The notes: generated by a model from the letters alone, not told the origin. 64,000 bases of DNA from Streptomyces sp. Mut1 (GCF_030719295.1 NZ_CP120997.1:5591501-5655500), one strand, 5' to 3'. Positions 1 through 8,576 are shown, counted from the first letter of the stretch. A program made the numbers and translations.

Positions 1-332
1 CGGTAGCCGTAGCGCCGGCCGGGCCGCACCCCGGGCACGAAGCCGTGCCGGATCTCGTGGGTCAGCTCGGTCAGGGCGAGCCGCCGCTCCGTGCCGTCCT
101 CGTCGAACAGGCACAGCTCGACCGCCTCCGCGCCGCCCGCCCACAGCGCGAAGTTGGTGCCCGCGACCCCGTCGGGGCCGGTCCGGAAGCGGGCGCCGAG
201 CGGCATCGGCGTGCCCGGCCACACCTCGGGACGCCGGTGCCCGGACCCGGTGGCGGCGACCCGTTCGGCCGGGGCCCCGGCCGTCCCCGGGTCCGGTTCC
301 GGTACTGCCTCCTGCTCGGCTGCGCTCGACAC
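1..332 (-). CDS. glgX: Glycogen debranching enzyme GlgX, N-terminal part (runs off the left edge)
   Basis: Reading the minus strand from GTG at 332 gives an uninterrupted frame to the window edge (110 codons). After a Pro/Ala/Glu-rich leader of about 30 residues it reads [14 protein letters not shown], then [17 protein letters not shown], and ends RPGRRYGY. This is the N-terminal carbohydrate-binding (CBM48/isoamylase N) module of GlgX/TreX-type debranching enzymes, which hydrolyse alpha-1,6 branches of glycogen. A GGGAGG ribosome site lies 7 nt before the GTG. The catalytic GH13 barrel is outside the window, so activity cannot be judged. Confidence 0.85.
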   Translation of the reverse strand, partial: MSSAAEQEAVPEPDPGTAGAPAERVAATGSGHRRPEVWPGTPMPLGARFRTGPDGVAGTNFALWAGGAEAVELCLFDEDGTERRLALTELTHEIRHGFVPGVRPGRRYGY

Positions 333-482
333 CTGCTCGCCTCCCGCGGCTCGTGGGACCGGCACCGGAGGGGCGGCGCGGCGTCCCGGCCGCGGCTCCC
401 CGGGTGGGGCCGTCCCCTGTGTTCTGCCCACGACTGGCCCCGCCCTCACGTTTCCCCCGGCCCGCCCCGTCGTTGGGGGGAC

Positions 483-1715
483 GTGACTCACGTAGCGAAG
501 AAGGCAGGGGCGAGCCCGGCCACCGCGCCGGTCAGGCCGGGACTGCTCGCCGTACTGGTCCTACTGGCCGTTCTGACCGGCTGCTCGGGCACGGGCTCGA
601 TCATCGGAGGCAAGCCGAGGTCGCCGCAGGAGGCGATCCGGATCATCCCGGCCGACCGGGCCGAGGACGTCCGGGCGGACAGCCAGGTGGAGGTGACGGT
701 CCCCGACGGCCGGCTGGAGAGCGTCCGGGTGCGGCGGATCGAGGACGCGCGGGAGGAGGAGGTGCGGGGCGGCATCGCGAAGGACGGCCGGTCCTGGGCG
801 CCGAACGAGGGAGCGGGGCGGCTCGGGCTGGCCGCCAAGTACAGCGTCGACGCGGTCGCCGTGGACGGCGGCGGCCACCGCTCGGCCCGGCACACCACCT
901 TCACCACGGTGGTCCCGGCCGACCGTTTCATCGGGTACTTCAAACCGGAGAACCGCTCGACGGTGGGCACCGGCATGATCGTCTCCTTCGAGTTCAACCG
1001 CCCGGTCACCCGCCGCGCGGCGGTGGAGCGGGCCATCCGGATCACGGCCGATCCGGCGGTGGCGGTGGCGGGCCACTGGTTCGGCAAGGACCGCCTGGAC
1101 TTCCGCCCGGCCGGTTACTGGGAGCCGGGCACCGAGGTCACCGTCGACATCGGGCTGCGCGATGTGGAGGGGGCGCCGGAGGTGTACGGCAGCCAGCGCA
1201 AGACGGTGCGGTTCACGGTGGGCCGGGAGCAGATCTCCCGCGTCGACGCGGCCGCGCACACGATGGAGGTGCGCCAGGACGGGCGGCTCGTCTCCACCGT
1301 CCCGATCACCGCGGGCTCCCCGACGACCACCACGTACAACGGCAGGATGGTGGTGAGCGAGATGCACGACGTGACGCGGATGGACGGGCGGACCGTCGGC
1401 TTCGGCGGCGAGTACGACATCAAGGACGTGCCGCACGCCATCCGGCTGACCGAGTCCGGCACCTTCCTGCACGGCAATTACTGGTCCGACGAGGACGTCT
1501 TCGGCTCCACCAACGTCAGCCACGGCTGCATCGGGCTGCGTGACGTCCAGGGCGGCAGCGGCTCATCCCCGGCCGGCTGGTTCTTCGACCGGACACTCAT
1601 CGGGGACGTCGTCGAGGTCGTCAACTCCAAGGACAAGAAGGTCGCACCTGACAACGGCCTCAGCGGCTGGAACCTCACCTGGGCCCAGTGGAAGGCGGGT
1701 TCGGCGCTGCACTGA
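483..1715 (+). CDS. L,D-transpeptidase lipoprotein (YkuD family), paralogue 1
   Basis: Predicted 410-residue exported lipoprotein: hydrophobic stretch followed by lipobox LTGC (Cys34). Two Ig-like modules occupy roughly residues 55-260. The YkuD catalytic domain has HGNYW near residue 330 and SHGCIGL with the nucleophile Cys at 349. Such enzymes form 3-3 peptide cross-links in peptidoglycan outside the membrane; the actinobacterial members share this Ig-Ig-YkuD layout. Start GTG 483 is preferred because GGGGGGA precedes it and the signal peptide begins there; the open frame extends upstream to 45 without a signal sequence. The neighbouring paralogue at 1951 has the same architecture. Function is inferred from motifs. 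Confidence 0.92.
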   Translation: MTHVAKKAGASPATAPVRPGLLAVLVLLAVLTGCSGTGSIIGGKPRSPQEAIRIIPADRAEDVRADSQVEVTVPDGRLESVRVRRIEDAREEEVRGGIAKDGRSWAPNEGAGRLGLAAKYSVDAVAVDGGGHRSARHTTFTTVVPADRFIGYFKPENRSTVGTGMIVSFEFNRPVTRRAAVERAIRITADPAVAVAGHWFGKDRLDFRPAGYWEPGTEVTVDIGLRDVEGAPEVYGSQRKTVRFTVGREQISRVDAAAHTMEVRQDGRLVSTVPITAGSPTTTTYNGRMVVSEMHDVTRMDGRTVGFGGEYDIKDVPHAIRLTESGTFLHGNYWSDEDVFGSTNVSHGCIGLRDVQGGSGSSPAGWFFDRTLIGDVVEVVNSKDKKVAPDNGLSGWNLTWAQWKAGSALH

Positions 1716-1781
1716 GAACGGCGCCGGGAGCGGGGGCGGGGCGGCGCCGGGAGCGATGTCAGGAGCGTGCGCCCCGGACCC

Positions 1782-1798
1782 GTGGCCTCCGGGGCCAC
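1782..1798 (+). terminator. Small hairpin after the first L,D-transpeptidase gene
   Basis: GTGGCC and GGCCAC flank a 5-nt loop 66 nt past the stop codon. It is short, so termination is only a possibility. Confidence 0.35.
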
Positions 1799-1950
1799 TT
1801 GGAACGGAACGGTGACAATTCCGGGGCGATCTGCCCGCAGTCGGTGTGATTATCTCTTTGCTGAGCGCGCATGTGCAGCGCGCGGGGGTGGGAACCTACG
1901 GGTTCCCGGGGCCTAGGCGGGGCCGGGCCGTGTGAGGGGAGACGACCACA

Positions 1951-3204
1951 TTGAACGGGCATCCGATATCGGGGACATCGGCCGGGGCGCGCGGCAGGCG
2001 GCGGATGCGGGGGGCCACCGGCCTGCCGGCCCTGGTGGTGGGTGCGCTGCTGCTGATGGTGACGGCGTGCGGCGGGGGAGACACCGGCGGCGCGGGCAAG
2101 GACGGCAAGGCGGGCGGCGTCAGGGACCAGGACACCAGCGCCTCGCAGGCCGTGGTGACCGTGGCGCCCAAGGACGGGGCCGACTCCGTCGCCACCAGCG
2201 GGGCGCTGAAGGTCTCCGCCGAGAACGGGAAGCTGACCACCGTCAAGGTGTCGGACCCCAAGGGCGGCGAGGTCGAGGGGAAGATCGCGGCGGACGGCGC
2301 GAGCTGGGTGCCCGACCAGCACCTGGCCTCGGCGACCAAGTACAAGGTGCACGCGGTGGCCAAGGACACCAAGGGCCGTGAGTCCGCGAAGGACACCACC
2401 TTCACCACGCTCGTCCCGCAGAACACCTTCATCGGCCAGTACACCCCCGAGGACGGCTCCACGGTCGGCGTCGGCATGCCGGTCTCCATCCACTTCACCC
2501 GGGGCATCACCGACCCGGAGGCCGTGGAGAAGGCCATCAAGGTGACGGCCGAGCCCGAGATCCCGGTCGAGGGCCACTGGTTCGGCAACGACCGCCTGGA
2601 CTTCCGCCCCGAGCAGTACTGGGCCGCCGGCACCAAGGTGACGGTCAAGCTCAACCTCGACGGCGTCGAGGGCCGGCCCGGGGTCTACGGCAAGCAGGCG
2701 AAGACCATCTCCTTCACCATCGGCCGCAGCCAGGTCAGCACCGTGGACGCGAGCACGCACCGGATGAAGGTCGTCCGCGACGGCAAGCAGATCAAGGACA
2801 TCCCGATCTCGGCGGGCGCCCCGGCCACCACCACGTACAACGGCCAGATGGTCATCAGCGAGAAGCTCCAGGTGACCCGGATGAACGGTGACACCGTCGG
2901 CTTCGGCGGCGAGTACGACATCAAGGACGTGCCGCACGCGATGCGCCTGTCCACCTCGGGCACCTTCATCCACGGCAACTACTGGGGCGGCTCGGGCATC
3001 TTCGGCTCCGCCAACACCAGCCACGGCTGCGTCGGCATCCAGGACGTGCGCGGCGGCGGGGACTCGGGCACGCCGGCGGCCTGGTTCTTCAAGAGCTCGC
3101 TCATCGGTGACGTCGTGGTCGTCAAGAACTCCCACGACAAGACGATCAGCCCGGACAACGGCCTCAACGGCTGGAACATGAGCTGGTCGGAGTGGACCGC
3201 GTAG
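1951..3204 (+). CDS. L,D-transpeptidase lipoprotein (YkuD family), paralogue 2
   Basis: Predicted 417 residues. The n-region contains GRRRMRG, followed by a hydrophobic core and lipobox VTAC (Cys40), so a membrane-anchored extracellular lipoprotein. Two Ig-like modules precede the YkuD domain with HGNYW and SHGCVGI (nucleophile Cys about 360). Start is TTG 1951, with GAGGGGA about 10 nt upstream; ATG 2005 is the alternative but would remove part of the signal peptide and has no ribosome site. Very similar to the gene upstream (shared stretches such as [16 protein letters not shown]), so a tandem duplication. It has its own strong terminator and a 235-bp upstream gap, so it is probably transcribed separately. 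Confidence 0.92.
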   Translation: MNGHPISGTSAGARGRRRMRGATGLPALVVGALLLMVTACGGGDTGGAGKDGKAGGVRDQDTSASQAVVTVAPKDGADSVATSGALKVSAENGKLTTVKVSDPKGGEVEGKIAADGASWVPDQHLASATKYKVHAVAKDTKGRESAKDTTFTTLVPQNTFIGQYTPEDGSTVGVGMPVSIHFTRGITDPEAVEKAIKVTAEPEIPVEGHWFGNDRLDFRPEQYWAAGTKVTVKLNLDGVEGRPGVYGKQAKTISFTIGRSQVSTVDASTHRMKVVRDGKQIKDIPISAGAPATTTYNGQMVISEKLQVTRMNGDTVGFGGEYDIKDVPHAMRLSTSGTFIHGNYWGGSGIFGSANTSHGCVGIQDVRGGGDSGTPAAWFFKSSLIGDVVVVKNSHDKTISPDNGLNGWNMSWSEWTA

Positions 3205-3222
3205 CTCCCCGGTACCACGGCA

Positions 3223-3265
3223 CGGACGGGCCCGGCACCGAGATTCACGGTGCCGGGCCCGTCCG
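3223..3265 (+). terminator. Rho-independent-type terminator
   Basis: Perfect 18-bp stem, CGGACGGGCCCGGCACCG with its reverse complement, around a 7-nt AGATTCA loop. It starts 19 nt past the stop of the second L,D-transpeptidase gene. There is no U-run, as usual in Streptomyces. Confidence 0.85.
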
Positions 3266-3305
3266 CGTCCGCGCCCCGGCCGATGCCCTGCGGGTTAGCG
3301 GCGGT

Positions 3306-3311
3306 TAACCT
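3306..3311 (+). promoter_or_regulatory. -10 element TAACCT of a leaderless promoter
   Basis: TAACCT ends 7 nt before the ATG at 3319 and there is no Shine-Dalgarno sequence, so transcription should start at or next to the A of the start codon. Confidence 0.6.
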
Positions 3312-3318
3312 GCACGGC

Positions 3319-4086
3319 ATGACCGTAACCCTCGAAGTAAGCGGCGGCGTCGGCACGATCCGGCTGGACCGCCCGCCGATGAACGCCCTGGACGTCGCGA
3401 CCCAGGACCGGCTGCGCGAACTGGCCGTGGAGGCGTCCGGGCGCGACGACGTGCGGGCCGTGGTGCTCTACGGCGGCGAGAAGGTGTTCGCGGCGGGCGC
3501 GGACATCAAGGAGATGCAGGCGATGGACCACGCGGCGATGGTCGTACGGTCCCGGGCGCTCCAGGACTCCTTCACCGCCGTCGCCCGCATCCCCAAGCCC
3601 GTCGTCGCGGCCGTCACCGGCTACGCCCTCGGCGGCGGCTGCGAGCTGGCCCTCTGCGCGGACTTCCGGATCGCGGGGGACAACGCCAAGCTGGGCCAGC
3701 CGGAGATCCTGCTCGGCCTGATCCCGGGCGCGGGCGGCACCCAGCGGCTCGCCCGGCTGGTGGGTCCCGCCAAGGCCAAGGACCTCATCTTCACCGGCCG
3801 CCACGTCAAGGCCGACGAGGCCCTGACCATGGGCCTGGTGGACCGTGTCGTGCCCGCCGACGAGGTGTACGAGCAGGCGCACGCCTGGGCGGCCCGGCTG
3901 GCGAAGGGGCCGGCGCTCGCGCTGCGCGCCGCCAAGGAGGCGGTGGACGCCGGACTGGAGACGGACATCGACACGGGTCTCACGATCGAGCGAACCTGGT
4001 TCGCCGGTCTGTTCGCCACGGAGGACCGCGAGCGCGGAATGCGCAGCTTTGTGGAGGAGGGTCCGGGCAAGGCCGAGTTCCTCTGA
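3319..4086 (+). CDS. Enoyl-CoA hydratase/isomerase (crotonase family)
   Basis: Predicted 255 residues, the usual crotonase length. The oxyanion-hole segments AAGADIKEM and ALGGGCELAL are present, and both catalytic glutamates can be seen, in GGGCELA and in GQPEILLG. It should hydrate 2-enoyl-CoA to 3-hydroxyacyl-CoA in fatty-acid or amino-acid catabolism in the cytoplasm; the exact chain length cannot be read from sequence. The ATG at 3319 fits a leaderless promoter; the frame upstream to 3250 overlaps the previous terminator and is not coding. It stands alone, so no pathway context is available. Confidence 0.9.
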   Translation: MTVTLEVSGGVGTIRLDRPPMNALDVATQDRLRELAVEASGRDDVRAVVLYGGEKVFAAGADIKEMQAMDHAAMVVRSRALQDSFTAVARIPKPVVAAVTGYALGGGCELALCADFRIAGDNAKLGQPEILLGLIPGAGGTQRLARLVGPAKAKDLIFTGRHVKADEALTMGLVDRVVPADEVYEQAHAWAARLAKGPALALRAAKEAVDAGLETDIDTGLTIERTWFAGLFATEDRERGMRSFVEEGPGKAEFL

Positions 4087-4337
4087 CCGAACGTCAGTTG
4101 AGAACGTGCGACGGCGCGTTCATCCGTGCGGGCGGATTGGCGGAACCCCGGGAGAACCGTGGGGGCCGCCGCCCCCGCCGTCCCGCCGGACCCGGCCGGG
4201 GGGTGTATCGGTGCAGGTCAGAAGGGGTGCAAGAAGCCGCATCATGCCTCTGGCATATGCCAATCGGCCCTGGGGGAATCACTGATTACGGGTCGGGGAT
4301 TCACCCGGAACGGCCCCGGAAGGCCCGCCGTGCGGCC

Positions 4338-4853
4338 ATGATGGTGTGCATGGCGGGCCTGGAGGGTGTGGAGCAGCCGCGACCGCGCAGCAGCGCGACA
4401 GCGGCACGGAGGTTACCGGCCGTCGAAGACGAACAGGCGTTCAAAGCGCTGGAGTTGTTCGGAAATCCGACGGAGGGTGAAGTCCGGCTGCCCTCCCGCC
4501 CCGAGTCCGCGGCCACCGCCCGCCGGCTCACCTCGTGTGTGGTGCTGCACCACTGGGCGCTCTCCGCGCAGACCGCCGAACACGCCGTCCTGCTCGTGTC
4601 CGAACTCGTCGGGAACGCCGTGCGGCACACCGGGGCCAGGGTCTTCGGGCTGCGCATGCTGCGCCGCCGGGGCTGGATCCGGATCGAGGTGCGCGATCCC
4701 TCGCGCGGGCTGCCGTGCCTCATGCCGGTCCGGGAGATGGACGTCAGCGGGCGGGGCCTCTTCCTCGTCGACAAGCTGTCCGACCGGTGGGGCGTGGATC
4801 TCTTACCCCGCGGCAAGACCACCTGGTTCGAGATGCGCATCTCCGACCGCTGA
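4338..4853 (+). CDS. RsbW-like ATP-binding (HATPase) regulatory protein
   Basis: About 171 residues. It carries the GHKL ATPase boxes: N-box ELVGNAVRHTG, a DPSRGLP segment in place of the usual DxGxG, and G-box SGRGLFLVDKLS, ending with a TTWFEM strand. Streptomyces encode dozens of such single-domain serine kinase/anti-sigma proteins related to RsbW/SpoIIAB; the partner here is unknown and no sigma or anti-anti-sigma gene adjoins. The start is uncertain: ATG 4338, ATG 4341 and ATG 4350 are all in frame. GGAAGG lies 14 nt before 4338, and the open frame upstream shows no recognisable domain. Confidence 0.8.
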   Translation: MMVCMAGLEGVEQPRPRSSATAARRLPAVEDEQAFKALELFGNPTEGEVRLPSRPESAATARRLTSCVVLHHWALSAQTAEHAVLLVSELVGNAVRHTGARVFGLRMLRRRGWIRIEVRDPSRGLPCLMPVREMDVSGRGLFLVDKLSDRWGVDLLPRGKTTWFEMRISDR

Positions 4854-4879
4854 CCCCCCGCCCCCGCTCACCCGGGCGT

Positions 4880-4927
4880 ACAGAAGCCCCCGTTTCGGCC
4901 GTGGTGCGGCGCCTCGGGGGCTTCTGT
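4880..4927 (+). terminator. Terminator after the RsbW-like gene
   Basis: Perfect 13-bp inverted repeat, ACAGAAGCCCCCG and its complement, with a 22-nt loop, 26 nt past the stop codon. Confidence 0.85.
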
Positions 4928-5114
4928 GGGGGCCGTGAAATGGGGGGTGTGTCCACGGCCGCTCGTGACGACCTGGCCCGGGTCAATGGGGGTCGTGCCA
5001 CCGACTATGGCAGACGGACGACTCCCTAGTCAAAGCCGTATAGCGCGCATTGAGTGAGATATCAGGACATTTCATCGAACAAACGCAGGTGTGCTGGGTC
5101 ACTTGCCTGGAAAT

Positions 5115-5130
5115 CCATGAATATTCATGG
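5115..5130 (+). promoter_or_regulatory. 16-bp perfect palindrome, candidate operator
   Basis: CCATGAATATTCATGG is a perfect palindrome in an unusually AT-rich part (about 5030-5170) of the 397-bp gap before the deacetylase gene. The rest of this gap holds the terminator at 4880-4927 and no gene that I can support. The binding protein is unknown. Confidence 0.45.
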
Positions 5131-5238
5131 GTATCCACGCATGATCCTTTGATCGTCCGGAATGTGGACGGCGTGTATCCCGAGGTCCTGTCGGGGGAGT
5201 CGCCGGAGTCGATCGGGATGTTCCGGTCACATCGCCCC

Positions 5239-5244
5239 TACTGT
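5239..5244 (+). promoter_or_regulatory. -10 element TACTGT of a leaderless promoter
   Basis: TACTGT lies 6 nt upstream of ATG 5251, with no ribosome-binding site between them. This supports ATG 5251 over the longer in-frame extension that begins near 5050. Confidence 0.6.
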
Positions 5245-5250
5245 TCTGCC

Positions 5251-6054
5251 ATGAACACCCCCGACGCATCGGTGCACCGCCGCAGCGCCCTGCGCGCGGG
5301 AGCCGCGGCGGCCGTCGCCCTCACCGCCGGCTGCGGTGAGCGGAACCCCGCGGGCGCGGCCGCGGGAGCCGTACCCCATGCCACGCCGAGCGGGCCCGCC
5401 GCCACCCCCGCCGGAGCGCACGCCCCCGCCCCCGCCCCGCGCCGCTTCCCCGGTCAGCCGGCACAGATCACCAGCGGCCCGCGCGACCGGGCCCGCGTCG
5501 CCCTCACCTTCCACGGCCAGGGCGACCCCGCCATCGCCAGGACCGTGCTCGCCGAGGCCGAACGCGCCCACGCCAGGGTCACCGTCCTCGCCGTGGGCAG
5601 CTGGCTCGACGAGCACCCCGAGATGGCCCGCCGCATCCTCGACGGCGGCCACGACCTCGGCAACCACACCCAGAACCACATCGACATCTCCGCCCTGGAC
5701 GAGACCCGCGCCTACGCGGAGATCACCGGCTGCGCCCAGCGGCTGCGCCGGCTCACCGGCTCCATCGGCACCTGGTTCCGCCCCTCGCGCACCCAGTACG
5801 CCACGCCCCTCGTCCAGCGGCTCGCCGCGCGGGCGGGCTACCCCCACGTCCTGTCCTACGACGTGGACTCCCTCGACTTCACCTCGCCCGGCGCCGCGGC
5901 CGTCACCCGCAAGGTGGCCGGTGAGATCCGCAACGGATCGGTGGTGAGCATGCATTTCGGCTACGCGGACACGGTCGCCGCGCTGCCCCTCCTCCTCACC
6001 GAAATCGACCGCCGCCAACTGCGCGCGGTGACGACCACGGAGCTGCTGACCTGA
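5251..6054 (+). CDS. Divergent NodB-type polysaccharide deacetylase, Tat/lipoprotein signal
   Basis: Predicted 267 residues. The N-terminus has RRSALRAG followed by a hydrophobic run and TAGC (Cys28), suggesting a Tat-exported lipoprotein. A Pro/Ala linker leads to a NodB-like domain. Motif 2 is intact: HTQNH, His139 and His143, the metal ligands. Motif 1 reads TFHGQGD (His88) where classical enzymes have TFDDG, so the usual catalytic-base and metal Asp are replaced. Motif 3 is RPSRTQY. A cell-envelope deacetylase or a non-catalytic carbohydrate-binding relative are both possible. The stop codon overlaps the next ATG by one base, so the two products are translationally coupled. Confidence 0.82.
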   Translation: MNTPDASVHRRSALRAGAAAAVALTAGCGERNPAGAAAGAVPHATPSGPAATPAGAHAPAPAPRRFPGQPAQITSGPRDRARVALTFHGQGDPAIARTVLAEAERAHARVTVLAVGSWLDEHPEMARRILDGGHDLGNHTQNHIDISALDETRAYAEITGCAQRLRRLTGSIGTWFRPSRTQYATPLVQRLAARAGYPHVLSYDVDSLDFTSPGAAAVTRKVAGEIRNGSVVSMHFGYADTVAALPLLLTEIDRRQLRAVTTTELLT

Positions 6055-7259
6055 TGCCTCCCACCACACCGCGAACCACCACCCCGCGAACCACCGTCCC
6101 GCGCGCCGCCGCACTGCTCGGCGGCGTCCTGCTCGCCGCGCTCGCCGGCTGCGGCACCTCCGCCGACAAGGCCGCCCCCGCCGCCGAAGCGGCCAGCCCG
6201 ACCGTCAGGGCCCGGCACGTCACCCCGCCGGGGCTGGCCGGGATGCCGCCGGTGCTCGACCCGAAGAACGTGTACGCGGCCGACGCCCCCGGAAAGCTGT
6301 CCCCGGTCGTCAAGGACTTCCCGTCCCGCGTCTACGTGCCCAACACCAACTCCGACACGGTGACGGTCATCGACCCCGCCACGTACAAGGTCATCGAGAC
6401 CATCCCGGTCGGCCGGCAGCCGCAGCACGTCGTGCCGTCCTGGGACCTGAAGACGCTCTGGGTCAACAACGACGTCGGCGACAGCCTCACCGCCATCGAC
6501 CCGGCGACCGGCAAGGCGGGCAGGACGGTCGGCGTCTCCGACCCGTACAACCTCTACTTCACACCGAACGGCAAGTACGCCATCGTGATGGCCTCCATGG
6601 ACCGCGAGCTGGTCTTCCGCGACGCGCACACCATGAAGACGGCCAAGGCCGTGCCGGTCAGCTGCGCGGGCGTCAACCACGCCGACTTCTCCTCCGACGG
6701 CCGGTACTTCATCGTCTCCTGCGAGTTCTCCGGCGAACTCCTCAAGGTCGACACCGAGAAGATGGAGGTCGTCGCCCACCAGAAGCTGCCGTTCGACGGG
6801 GCCATGCCGCAGGACGTCAAGCTCTCCCCGGACGGCGGCACGTTCTACATCGCGGACATGAAGGCCGACGGCATGTGGGTGCTGGACGGCGAGAAGTTCA
6901 CCACCCCGAAGCTGCTGCCGACCGGCAAGGGCTGCCACGGGCTCTACGTCAGCCGCGACGCCAAGGAGATGTACATCTCCAACCGGGGCGAGGGCTCCGT
7001 CTCCGTCTTCGACTTCGCGCACAAGAAGCTGGCGAAGAAGTGGCACCTGCCGAACGGCGGCAGCCCGGACATGGGCGGGGTCTCCGCCGACGGCAAGGTG
7101 CTGTGGCTGTCCGGGCGTTACGACGCCGAGGTGTACGCGATCGACACCACCACCGGCAAGCAGCTCGCCCGCATCCCGGTGGGCAGCGGCCCGCACGGCC
7201 TCGCCGTCTACCCCCAGCCGGGCCGCTACTCGCTCGGCCACACCGGCGTCTTCCGCTGA
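6054..7259 (+). CDS. YVTN-type beta-propeller lipoprotein
   Basis: Predicted 401 residues. The hydrophobic signal ends in lipobox LAGC (Cys33), so it should be anchored outside the membrane. The mature part consists of repeated blades of the VYVPNTNSDTVTVIDPATYKV type, characteristic of the 40-residue YVTN/Lactonase-like beta-propeller family. These proteins act as surface scaffolds or binding domains; no catalytic residues are recognised. The ATG overlaps the stop of the deacetylase gene (TGATG), implying equimolar translation and a shared envelope function. The ligand is unknown. Confidence 0.85.
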   Translation: MPPTTPRTTTPRTTVPRAAALLGGVLLAALAGCGTSADKAAPAAEAASPTVRARHVTPPGLAGMPPVLDPKNVYAADAPGKLSPVVKDFPSRVYVPNTNSDTVTVIDPATYKVIETIPVGRQPQHVVPSWDLKTLWVNNDVGDSLTAIDPATGKAGRTVGVSDPYNLYFTPNGKYAIVMASMDRELVFRDAHTMKTAKAVPVSCAGVNHADFSSDGRYFIVSCEFSGELLKVDTEKMEVVAHQKLPFDGAMPQDVKLSPDGGTFYIADMKADGMWVLDGEKFTTPKLLPTGKGCHGLYVSRDAKEMYISNRGEGSVSVFDFAHKKLAKKWHLPNGGSPDMGGVSADGKVLWLSGRYDAEVYAIDTTTGKQLARIPVGSGPHGLAVYPQPGRYSLGHTGVFR

Positions 7260-7311
7260 GCCCCGGGGAACCCACCCACCGGCCGCTGTGAGAGCCACCC
7301 CGGGCGCCCGA

Positions 7312-7317
7312 TAATCT
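7312..7317 (+). promoter_or_regulatory. -10 element TAATCT before the EF-hand gene
   Basis: TAATCT fits a Streptomyces -10 hexamer and would start transcription near 7324, about 30 nt upstream of the GTG. No convincing -35 is visible. Confidence 0.45.
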
Positions 7318-7320
7318 GAG

Positions 7321-7343
7321 CTTCGTAGGACAGTCATACGAAG
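7321..7343 (+). promoter_or_regulatory. Inverted repeat CTTCGTA-N9-TACGAAG at the start of the EF-hand mRNA
   Basis: Perfect 7-bp arms around a 9-nt spacer. It spans the expected transcription start, and its right arm runs into the AAGGGG ribosome site (7341-7346). It could be a repressor operator or a leader hairpin masking the ribosome site. Confidence 0.45.
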
Positions 7344-7353
7344 GGGTGGAAAC

Positions 7354-7569
7354 GTGGCGGACATCGAGTCGGCGCGCAAGGCTTTCGAGCGGTACGACCT
7401 GAACGGCGACGGGCTGATCTCGGCCGCCGAGTACAAGAGCGTCATGGCCCAGCTCGGCGACCCCCACGTCACCGAGCCGGTCGCCCAGGCCGTGATCAAC
7501 TCCCACGACGCCAACGGCGACGGGCTCCTCACCTTCGACGAGTTCTGGGCCGCGCAGAACAAGGGCTGA
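7354..7569 (+). CDS. Two-EF-hand calcium-binding protein (calmodulin-like, Cab family)
   Basis: 71 residues, consisting almost entirely of two canonical EF-hands. Loop 1 is DLNGDGLISAAE and loop 2 is DANGDGLLTFDE, each with Asp at positions 1, 3/5 and Glu at 12, so both should bind Ca2+. Streptomyces have several small cytoplasmic Cab proteins of this size, some linked to aerial growth. GTG 7354 is preceded by AAGGGGTGG. It is monocistronic or weakly linked to the CopD-like gene 26 nt downstream. Confidence 0.9.
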   Translation: MADIESARKAFERYDLNGDGLISAAEYKSVMAQLGDPHVTEPVAQAVINSHDANGDGLLTFDEFWAAQNKG

Positions 7570-7595
7570 CACCGGGGCGGCCGGGAAGGGGAGGG

Positions 7596-8564
7596 GTGCC
7601 AGTGGATCCCGCCCGTGCGCCCGCACCCGCCCGCCGCCGGTCCGTCACCGCCGTCCTGGCCCTGGCGGCGCTCTGGGCCCCCGCCGTGGCCGCGGCCCTG
7701 CTCGGCGCGTCGGCGGCCACCCACGGAACCGGTGAACTGCGCATCCCCGGCGCCGGGACCGCGACCCTGCTGCGCGCGGTCCTCTTCGGCGCCCTCGCCG
7801 TGCATCTGGGCGCCCTCGCCGTCACCGCGCTCGCCCGCTCCGTCCCCGGCCGCCCGGACACCGCCCCGCGCGGCTGGTCCGCGGCCGCCTCGGTCGCCGG
7901 CGCCCTCGCGGCGGCGGGCCAGATCGCCCGGCTCGCCCGGGTCAGCGACCTCGGCCTGGTCGAGACGTACGCGACGCGCGAGGGCGGCCTGCTGCTCCTG
8001 ACCGCCAACGGCTTCGCGCTGGCCGCCTGTTGCGCGGTGAGCAGACGCCCCGGCCTCGCCGCCCTGCCGCTCGCCGCGGTCGTCGGCGCGGAGGCGCTGC
8101 GGGCCCACCCCGAGGCGTACAGCCCGCTGGTGGGCGCCGCGCTGACCGTCGTGCACCTGACCGCCGCCTCGCTGTGGACCGGCGGGCTCGTGCACGTCCT
8201 GCGCACCCTGCGCCTGTGGCGGGCCGCCCCGGACGCGGCCCGCACGCTGCTCGCCCGGTACGCGCGCCTCGCCGCGTGGCTGTACGCGGCGCTCGCGGTG
8301 ACCGGTACGTGCAGCGCCCTGCGCCGGCTGCCGGCGGATGTCGTCCTCACCTCGGCTTACGGACGCACCCTGCTCGCCAAGCTGGCGCTGATGGTGGTGG
8401 TGAGCGTCCTCGCCCTGAGCGCGCGGCGGCGGCTGCGGAGCGGGGCCGACCCGGCCGGCGCCCACCGGGCCGCCCGCCGCGAGGTGGTCGCGCTGGTGGC
8501 CGTCGTGCTGGTCTCCGCCGTCCTCACCGTCGTCCCCGACCCGCACTGGCTCAGCACCCGCTGA
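7596..8564 (+). CDS. CopD-like multi-span membrane protein
   Basis: Predicted 322 residues with about eight hydrophobic segments and short charged loops. The region around residues 185-215 reads HLTAASLWTGGLVHVL, matching the conserved His/Trp-Gly-Gly segment of the CopD/YcnJ copper-handling integral membrane domain. CopD proteins sit in the cytoplasmic membrane and are implicated in copper import or resistance. No CopC partner adjoins. Start GTG 7596 or GTG 7602; GGGAAGGGGAGG precedes both. The substrate is an inference from family membership. Confidence 0.75.
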   Translation: MPVDPARAPAPARRRSVTAVLALAALWAPAVAAALLGASAATHGTGELRIPGAGTATLLRAVLFGALAVHLGALAVTALARSVPGRPDTAPRGWSAAASVAGALAAAGQIARLARVSDLGLVETYATREGGLLLLTANGFALAACCAVSRRPGLAALPLAAVVGAEALRAHPEAYSPLVGAALTVVHLTAASLWTGGLVHVLRTLRLWRAAPDAARTLLARYARLAAWLYAALAVTGTCSALRRLPADVVLTSAYGRTLLAKLALMVVVSVLALSARRRLRSGADPAGAHRAARREVVALVAVVLVSAVLTVVPDPHWLSTR

Positions 8565-8576
8565 CCCGCGTACGCC

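Noticed and set aside
5115..5130. Reading the palindrome as an ARG box (ArgR site)
   Set aside because: TGAAT and ATTCA are present, but the 4-bp spacer of the ARG box is missing, and no arginine gene is near.
5050..5250. 67-codon N-terminal extension of the deacetylase
   Set aside because: It would put the Tat/lipoprotein signal internal, lies in AT-rich control DNA, and the leaderless -10 TACTGT would be inside it.
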